Assembly (NCBI RefSeq): GCF_002327185.1
Contig: NZ_CP018624.1
Coordinates: 1,674,001-1,738,000, forward strand
Origin: Clostridium chauvoei
Lineage (GTDB): Bacteria; Bacillota; Clostridia; Clostridiales; Clostridiaceae
Direction: 5' to 3'
DNA: 64,000 bases
The position numbers and the translations under genes were made by a program. Positions 59,856 to 64,000 of this stretch are shown here, one piece after another. Under the pieces are notes generated by a model. That model ran no database searches, was not told where the DNA came from, and saw only the letters and a list, made by a program, of their open reading frames with translations. Positions within the stretch are counted from its first letter, which is position 1; each line of letters begins with the position of its first letter.

Positions 59856-61637
59856 CTATAAAAGAAACTTTTCTATTTCAATCTCTCCATTTTTATTTAG
59901 ATAAGCATGAATATTCTTTGAAGGTTTGTCCAAAACATATCTTCTATTACCAACTATGAACACAGTATTTTGATAAGCAACATCTGCATATATATGTCCT
60001 TTAGAATCTACTTCTAATTTTGTTGCAAATCCCGCTTCACTTCCAATAACTTTAGATTTAATTATGTTTTTAGCTTTAATATGTCCACCTCTACATATTG
60101 CGTTTCCATGAAGAAATTCTATATTGTTTAAACTATTTATATTAGATGCAAATATTCCTTTTCCAGTTATAAAAATATCTCCTGATGCCTCTATAGTTGA
60201 TTCTTGAGCATACTCTATCTTTAAATCTACTGGTATGCTTAAGTTTTCTTTAAGCTTGTCTATCTCTTTTAATGCTTCATCTACTATTGGTTTTAGTTCA
60301 CTATAATTAACTATTTTAGTAGGTGCAAGTCCTATTAATTTTGATTTTATAAGAGATATTACTTTAGAATTTCCATCTTCATCGTTTATTGTGCTGGATA
60401 TAACACTAATGCATTGTCTATTAACTACTTTATATTTAGTATCTATTAACGTTTTAATTAACAATCCATCAGTTGCATTTTTATTTACAAGGTTTTTTTC
60501 TTTTAGAAACTTTAAATTAGCTATTATAGCATTTAAACTTTCTGCTAAGTCAGTTAAAGAAGTTATTCTTGACTCTTTTAGTAAATCTGTACTTCCTACT
60601 TTAATTTTAGAATTAACAATATTACCTAAAATAGTACTTTCTCCTTTAGCCTCTACTTTAGCTGAAAATACACCTTCACATAAATGCACTCCTTTTGCAG
60701 CTTTAACTTCCATACCTTCCGTAACTTTTCCTCTTACTTCTATAGCTCCAGCAAAATCGATATTTCCAGTAGAAATATCGATATCTTTATCAACTACATA
60801 TATAGATTGAACAGTTATAATATTTCTAGCTATATTGGGTCTTCCGTTTTTAATTGCAATTATATTCCTATCTTTTAACGCACAGCCTTCTCCAATTTTA
60901 TATTTAAACTTATTTTTCGGCTTCTTTAATATGGTCTTTCCAAAAACATCTATACCATCCTTACCTTCTTCTCCTTTTATAATTTCGGCCAAAATTTCTC
61001 CAGCTTTAATACTTGTTACATAATTTAAATTTTTATAATCTATATTTTTTAAAGAGTCTATATCTTTCTCTTCTTTTCTATTAAAATATATTTCTAATTT
61101 ATCGTCTTGTGGATCTATAGGTTTTATCCCTTCAGCAATAATTAAATCTTGAATTTCATCATTTTCTTCTATTGAGTTTAAAATATCTTTGTTTATACCA
61201 TAAATAATTTTATTATTTTTTAACTCTTGTAAAATTTCTAACTTTGAAACTTTCTTTGGAAGCTTTCCTTGTATTTTTTTAGTTTCTAAGCTAATTAAAT
61301 TACTTTCCTCTGCATCAATTAACTTATATGTATTTCCTGGGATATAAGTTACAGTTAAATGTGCTTCGGTCTTATCTTTATTAGTTTTAATCTCTATAAG
61401 AGTTTCTCCTTCTTCCTCTTTCCCTTTAAATTCTATTTTATCAGTGCTTTTAACCTTCACACTATCAGTTATAAGTTTATTATTTATATATAGTTCCCCA
61501 TTACTTGTTGGTATTATTTTTGCAAATTCACCTTCACCCAAAGGATCAATAACAATAAATTTTCCATTTTGTATTTCTACACTTCCATTAACGTTTTCAT
61601 AAAGAAACATATAATTTTCTTCAGCCTTCATTTTCAT
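59856..61637 (-). CDS. FapA-like (DUF342) protein at the head of the chemotaxis operon
   Basis: A 593-residue protein with the DUF342/FapA core (about 150-560): an N-terminal part with helix and sheet (about 95-280), then a stack of beta-helix-like repeats, for example IYVVDKDIDISTGNIDFAGAIEVRGKVTEGMEVKAAKGVHLCEGVFSAKVEAKGESTILGNI, a coiled segment (about 380-400), and a second repeat block at the end. Known members affect cell-envelope or flagellar processes; the molecular role is not settled. Its place as first gene of the che operon suggests a motility link. The ATG at 61637 has AGGAGG. The promoter must be in the 64-bp gap upstream, where TATAAT but no clear -35 is seen. Confidence 0.8.
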   Translation of the reverse strand: MKMKAEENYMFLYENVNGSVEIQNGKFIVIDPLGEGEFAKIIPTSNGELYINNKLITDSVKVKSTDKIEFKGKEEEGETLIEIKTNKDKTEAHLTVTYIPGNTYKLIDAEESNLISLETKKIQGKLPKKVSKLEILQELKNNKIIYGINKDILNSIEENDEIQDLIIAEGIKPIDPQDDKLEIYFNRKEEKDIDSLKNIDYKNLNYVTSIKAGEILAEIIKGEEGKDGIDVFGKTILKKPKNKFKYKIGEGCALKDRNIIAIKNGRPNIARNIITVQSIYVVDKDIDISTGNIDFAGAIEVRGKVTEGMEVKAAKGVHLCEGVFSAKVEAKGESTILGNIVNSKIKVGSTDLLKESRITSLTDLAESLNAIIANLKFLKEKNLVNKNATDGLLIKTLIDTKYKVVNRQCISVISSTINDEDGNSKVISLIKSKLIGLAPTKIVNYSELKPIVDEALKEIDKLKENLSIPVDLKIEYAQESTIEASGDIFITGKGIFASNINSLNNIEFLHGNAICRGGHIKAKNIIKSKVIGSEAGFATKLEVDSKGHIYADVAYQNTVFIVGNRRYVLDKPSKNIHAYLNKNGEIEIEKFLL

Positions 61638-61701
61638 AAATCCTCCTTAATATTATATACATAATCTGATATTCTTAAGTTTATTTTAAATACATGCCCA
61701 A

Positions 61702-62517
61702 TTATATTTTTTTATTTTCTATATATTCTTTTATTAACTCATCAAATTTAATCTTTAGTATACTAATTATTTCGTTATTAATATCCATATCTATACCCCC
61801 AATTTTAGATATTGGTAATATCTTTGGTGAAGTTCCTGATATGAACATAGCTTGAAATTTATTCAATTCCTTATCTAAAACATTTTTTTCTTGTATATTT
61901 ATATTATTTTTTCTTGCTATCTCTAATATTTTTTGTCTTGTTACTCCTGGTAGTACCTTTTCTGTCTTAGATGTAATTAGAGTATTATCTTTAATCATAA
62001 ATATATTTGACTTACTTCCTTCTGTTATATATCCCTGATTATCAACTAGTATAGCTTCAAAAACCTTTGAACTCTCTATTTCTTCACTTACTTTCTTTCT
62101 AAAATCCGAATCTACTACTTTTGCATTTGGATTAACTCTCTCACCATAGTAAAGAATAGTTTCAACACCATTTGAATACATTTCTTTTGTAGGATAACTA
62201 TGTTTAATAGAGTATACCTTCATAGTATCCGTTTTTATATCAAATGTTATCTTTATATTTCCCTCTTTTATTTTATTAGCTTTTATTAAACTAGTAGTAA
62301 ACTCCTCTATTTTTTCATATGTATACATAAAACTTTTCTGCATATGATCGAAAGTATTTTTCATCCTGTCTATATGTTCTTCTAAAAATAGAGGGGTTCC
62401 ATCTATTACTCTTAAAACCTCATAGATAATTCTTTCCTTTTCCTTAGTATCTTCAGTATAGTTTTCTATACTTTGCAGGTTCCCATCTTCTAAGTAAAAC
62501 TCATTTATCGCTTCCAT
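61702..62517 (-). CDS. Class IV aminotransferase (BCAT/D-amino-acid transaminase/ADC lyase family)
   Basis: A 271-residue PLP enzyme of fold type IV. Signs are the start YEVLRVIDGTPLFLEEHIDRM (about 32-52), KVVDSDFRKKVSEE around the expected PLP-lysine region, EGSKSNIFMIKDNTLIT (about 165-181) and LPGVTRQKILEIA. The family comprises branched-chain aminotransferase, D-alanine transaminase and aminodeoxychorismate lyase, which sequence pattern alone does not separate. The ADC-lyase/PabC-like length (about 270) is a fair guess. It follows the HAD gene by 13 bases. Confidence 0.75.
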   Translation of the reverse strand: MEAINEFYLEDGNLQSIENYTEDTKEKERIIYEVLRVIDGTPLFLEEHIDRMKNTFDHMQKSFMYTYEKIEEFTTSLIKANKIKEGNIKITFDIKTDTMKVYSIKHSYPTKEMYSNGVETILYYGERVNPNAKVVDSDFRKKVSEEIESSKVFEAILVDNQGYITEGSKSNIFMIKDNTLITSKTEKVLPGVTRQKILEIARKNNINIQEKNVLDKELNKFQAMFISGTSPKILPISKIGGIDMDINNEIISILKIKFDELIKEYIENKKI

Positions 62518-62530
62518 AAAGCACCTCCCA

Positions 62531-63169
62531 TTAATTCCATTTTAATATTTCAAATTCGTGTTCTTTCTTATAATTTATTAAATACGGTTTGCCAACTAAA
62601 TCTAATAAAGGTTTATCTGATAAAGAGTCTGAAAACATATAAGAATTCTTAAAATCTATATTTAAGTTTTCCTTTTTTAAAACTTCTTTTAGTCTCCTTA
62701 CTTTCTCTTCCCCCTTACAATTAGCACCATCCATTTTTCTTATAAACTTACCTTCTTCAAATAAAAATCTAGTTCCTATAATCATATCAACGCTATCTAT
62801 ATTATATAGCTCTCTTAAATAAAATTCAGGAGAAGCTGATATCAAATAGACTTTATATCCTTGTTTCTTTAAATTCTTCATCATATTTAAAGCATCTTTA
62901 TATATGATTTTACTTAATCTATCTTTATAAAACTCCTTAACTAGTAAAGCTAACTCACCTTCATCAATTCCATCGATAAATTTTAGAAATTTTTCCTTAA
63001 CCATTCTTTCATCATATACTTTTGCCATATACATCACTCCACTATATAATGCTCTAGGAAGAAACTTAATATTTTTTTTATCTTTATATATCATATATTT
63101 ATAAAGTTCCATTAAGGTCTCTTTTCTAGTTATTGTATAGTCTACATCAAATATTGCTAATTTATCCAT
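62531..63169 (-). CDS. HAD-IB family phosphatase (SerB-like)
   Basis: A 212-residue haloacid-dehalogenase phosphatase. Motif I FDVDYTITRKETL (Asp8, Asp10), motif II LISASPE, motif III Lys region and IV FSDSLSDKPLL are all present. The IB subfamily includes phosphoserine phosphatase and others. The substrate is not predictable. It precedes the class IV aminotransferase and both form a probable two-gene unit. ATG 63169 has GGGAGGAAT as ribosome binding site. Confidence 0.8.
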   Translation of the reverse strand: MDKLAIFDVDYTITRKETLMELYKYMIYKDKKNIKFLPRALYSGVMYMAKVYDERMVKEKFLKFIDGIDEGELALLVKEFYKDRLSKIIYKDALNMMKNLKKQGYKVYLISASPEFYLRELYNIDSVDMIIGTRFLFEEGKFIRKMDGANCKGEEKVRRLKEVLKKENLNIDFKNSYMFSDSLSDKPLLDLVGKPYLINYKKEHEFEILKWN

Positions 63170-63286
63170 GTTAATTCCTCCCTAATATATATCATATCTA
63201 TTATATATTAAATTAATATAGGTGACCATTATATCACTAGGTTAATTTATTGATTTTTATTTAATTATTTAATTTAAAATGAATAA

Positions 63287-63315
63287 GGGTAGAAAACACT
63301 TATGATTTTCTACCC
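63287..63315 (-). terminator. Terminator of the partial aminotransferase gene
   Basis: On the minus strand GGGTAGAAAA pairs with TTTTCTACCC across a 9-base loop, seven bases after the stop. It separates this gene from the HAD phosphatase gene. Confidence 0.85.
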
Positions 63316-63321
63316 CAAATA

Positions 63322-64000
63322 TTATTTGCATTTTTTAATAAAAGTTTCTATTCTATCTAATCCCTCTTTTATTATTTCCATTGATGTTGCATATGATAAT
63401 CTAATATAATCATCTAATCCAAATGCTATACCTGGAATAACAGCTACCTTTTCAATTTCTAAAATTTCTGATGCAAAATCTAAAGAATTACTTATGATTT
63501 TCCCATTAACCTTTTTACCATAACATTCTTTTACATTTACCATAACATAAAAAGCCCCACTAGGTTTTATAATTGATATATTTTCTATTTCTGATATTCT
63601 ATTAACCATATAATTTCGTCTTTTTTCAAATTCTATAACCATATCTTTTATTGTTTCTTGAGTTCCATTTAATGCTTCTATTGCTGCATATTGTGATATA
63701 GAATTAATATTTGAAGTCATATGACTTTGTATAGCACTCATAAGCTTTGCAATCTTTTGACTAGATGCTGAATAACCTATCCTCCATCCAGTCATAGCAT
63801 AGGATTTTGAAAGACCATTTATAACTATAGTTCTTTCATACGCATCCTGTGATAATGATGCTATGCTTATATGAGTTTCATTATCATATATTAATTTCTC
63901 ATATATCTCATCTGATATAATCATCAAATTATTTTTCTTTGCAAATTCAGCAATTTGAATAAGTTCATCTTTAGTATATATAGTTCCTGTTGGATTATTA
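63322..64000 (-). CDS. Aspartate/aromatic-type aminotransferase, class I/II (5' end outside window)
   Basis: The frame is open to the right end of the window, giving at least 226 residues. The visible part holds the PLP-enzyme signatures NPTGTIYTKDELIQIAEFAKKNN, DEIYEKLIYD and the PLP lysine in VINGLSKSYAMTGWRIGY, followed by an intact C-terminal domain. It is a family I fold aminotransferase with aspartate as the likely amino donor. The class also holds several other specificities. The ATG seen at 63927 is internal. The gene ends with its own terminator. Confidence 0.88.
   Translation of the reverse strand, partial: NNPTGTIYTKDELIQIAEFAKKNNLMIISDEIYEKLIYDNETHISIASLSQDAYERTIVINGLSKSYAMTGWRIGYSASSQKIAKLMSAIQSHMTSNINSISQYAAIEALNGTQETIKDMVIEFEKRRNYMVNRISEIENISIIKPSGAFYVMVNVKECYGKKVNGKIISNSLDFASEILEIEKVAVIPGIAFGLDDYIRLSYATSMEIIKEGLDRIETFIKKCK

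Overview
The window comes from a low-GC, Gram-positive, motile anaerobe, most likely a member of Clostridium sensu stricto. The signs are AT-rich codon use, strong AGGAGG-type ribosome binding sites, a fused FliR-FlhB export protein, FliY in place of a simple FliN, a CheC/CheD adaptation system, FliW-CsrA control of flagellin, and no P-ring or L-ring genes. Species cannot be fixed from the sequence alone; the repeated flagellin genes recall the C. septicum / C. chauvoei / C. tertium neighbourhood, but that is inference.

Positions 1-12650 are housekeeping and accessory genes: the end of an unidentified protein, a HesB-like protein, a ferritin-like protein, a methyltransferase, a conserved unknown, a cysteine desulfurase-ThiI pair for tRNA thiolation, a small exported protein, a PMCA-type calcium ATPase, a TetR regulator with its 14-TM efflux pump (both preceded by the same operator), and a CBS/DRTGG-regulated pyrophosphatase.

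Positions 12653-61637 are one continuous motility and chemotaxis island, all on the minus strand, so transcription runs from high to low coordinates. (1) 61637-51937: fapA-like gene, cheW, cheD, cheB, cheR, cheA, cheC, cheY, cheW, fliM, fliY, closed by a terminator. (2) 51825-44545: a sigma-28 promoter, then flgM, flgN, flgK, flgL, fliW, csrA, flaG, an unknown, fliS, fliD and fliT-like. (3) 44251-37881: three nearly identical tandem flagellin genes, each with a sigma-28 promoter, a CsrA-type leader site and its own terminator; then a fliB lysine methylase gene with an in-frame stop and a short divergent flagellin. (4) 37560-12653: the early operon flgB-flgC-fliE-fliF-fliG-fliH-fliI-fliJ-fliK-flgD-(flagellar operon protein)-flgE-flbD-motA-motB-fliL-fliO-fliP-fliQ-fliR/flhB-flhA-flhF-flhG-PilZ protein-sigD-swrB-(small membrane protein)-flgF-flgG. 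Early genes build the basal body, export gate, hook and stator and also make SigD. FlgM holds SigD back until the hook is finished; SigD then fires the flagellin, fliB and flgM promoters, while CsrA/FliW adjust flagellin translation.

Positions 61702-64000 hold a class IV aminotransferase, a HAD phosphatase and the C-terminal part of an aspartate-type aminotransferase that runs off the window.

The most unusual points are: a PilZ (c-di-GMP receptor) gene split by a -1 frameshift exactly at an A_AAA_AAG slippery heptamer followed by a hairpin; fliB interrupted by one in-frame TAA; an 884-residue hook protein with five tandem repeats of about 105 residues; mosaic tandem flagellins with perfect CsrA-consensus leaders; and a CheB made only of the methylesterase domain. 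No CRISPR array, insertion sequence, tRNA or rRNA was seen.
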